Assembly: GCA_045106855.1 (NCBI GenBank)
Contig: JBGCFI010000074.1
Location: 98,620 to 162,619, forward strand
Source of the DNA: Granulosicoccus sp045106855
GTDB lineage: Bacteria; Pseudomonadota; Gammaproteobacteria; Granulosicoccales; Granulosicoccaceae
DNA: 64,000 nt
Direction: 5' to 3'
Every line of letters starts with the position of its first letter. Position 1 is the first letter of the stretch. The notes beneath the pieces were generated by a model. It had not been told where the DNA came from. It did no database searches and saw nothing but the letters and a program-made list of their open reading frames with translations. Made by a program: the position numbers and the translations under genes. Of the stretch, positions 63,860 to 64,000 are shown in pieces.

Positions 63860-64000
63860 GTAAGCCTGCAGCCAAAGACAGGATTTACGCCTCTTGACAT
63901 CAGTGCGACAGTGCACGCTCGTTCACCATCGAGTGCATTGTCATGTCAACTACCGTATCACGAGCCCCACGCCGTAATCGTCAATTCTGGTTAGACCACG
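63860..64000 (+). mobile_element. Left end of a second IS66-like element (partial)
   Basis: GTAAGC at 63860 resembles an IS66 left end. ATG at 63943 opens a frame (MSTTVSRAPRRNRQFWLDH) like the small TnpA protein of IS66. The frame runs off the window. The element would continue to the right. Confidence 0.55.

Noticed and set aside
1..64000. tRNA, rRNA or replication origin
   Set aside because: No recognisable cloverleaf, ribosomal RNA segment or origin box cluster was seen by eye.

Overview
The window looks like chromosomal DNA from a free-living, probably marine, gammaproteobacterium-like organism. I infer this from the secreted, lipoprotein and c-di-GMP genes, the moderate base composition, and the pairing of a complete Form I carbon monoxide dehydrogenase cluster with serine-cycle carbon genes. 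The exact lineage cannot be fixed from the sequence. Granulosicoccaceae-type bacteria would fit, but that is a guess. I recognised no tRNA, rRNA or CRISPR array.

Layout. 0-5 kb: a secreted protein with DPT repeats, an OmpA-like lipoprotein and an aldo/keto reductase. 5.5-11 kb: a single 1842-residue protein that joins two alpha/beta-hydrolase domains, an aminopeptidase-N-like domain, a CHAT protease and a helical tail. 11-21.5 kb (minus strand): a PKD lipoprotein and a serine-cycle operon (sga-mtkA-mtkB-ppc-mcl-hprA), with an SDR gene upstream. 21.6-25.3 kb: two secreted proteins that share modules with each other and with the first gene of the window. 25.7-36.1 kb: the CO dehydrogenase cluster coxC-M-S-L-D-E-F-G, with a divergent molybdenum-cofactor gene (MPT-binding/cytidylyltransferase fusion). 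36-44 kb: an adenylate cyclase, a metallophosphoesterase with three C-terminal repeats, a TlpA-like thioredoxin and a GGDEF/EAL protein. 44-48 kb: this GGDEF/EAL gene is the last member of an overlapping operon with an accessory SecA-like ATPase, a GAF-HlyD adaptor and a tiny lipoyl-like ORF. 48.7-51.4 kb: a second molybdenum hydroxylase (two-subunit, Tat-exported). 51.7-60 kb: a hydrolase, a CaiB CoA-transferase, a GST, CpdB, a YbaK-like deacylase and an ExbB/ExbD-like trio. 60-64 kb: a chemotaxis receptor, a DUF2848 protein and IS66 remnants.

How it fits together. CO oxidation would supply electrons. The serine-cycle enzymes would assimilate C1 units and CO2 by way of glyoxylate, glycerate, PEP, malate and malyl-CoA. 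The CoxF/CoxD/CoxE accessory proteins and the NTP-transferase fusion would supply and mature the Mo/Cu cofactor. The candidates for undescribed systems are the CHAT/double-hydrolase protein and the SecA-like/GAF-HlyD/lipoyl-like/c-di-GMP operon. The three mosaic secreted proteins are a further novelty.
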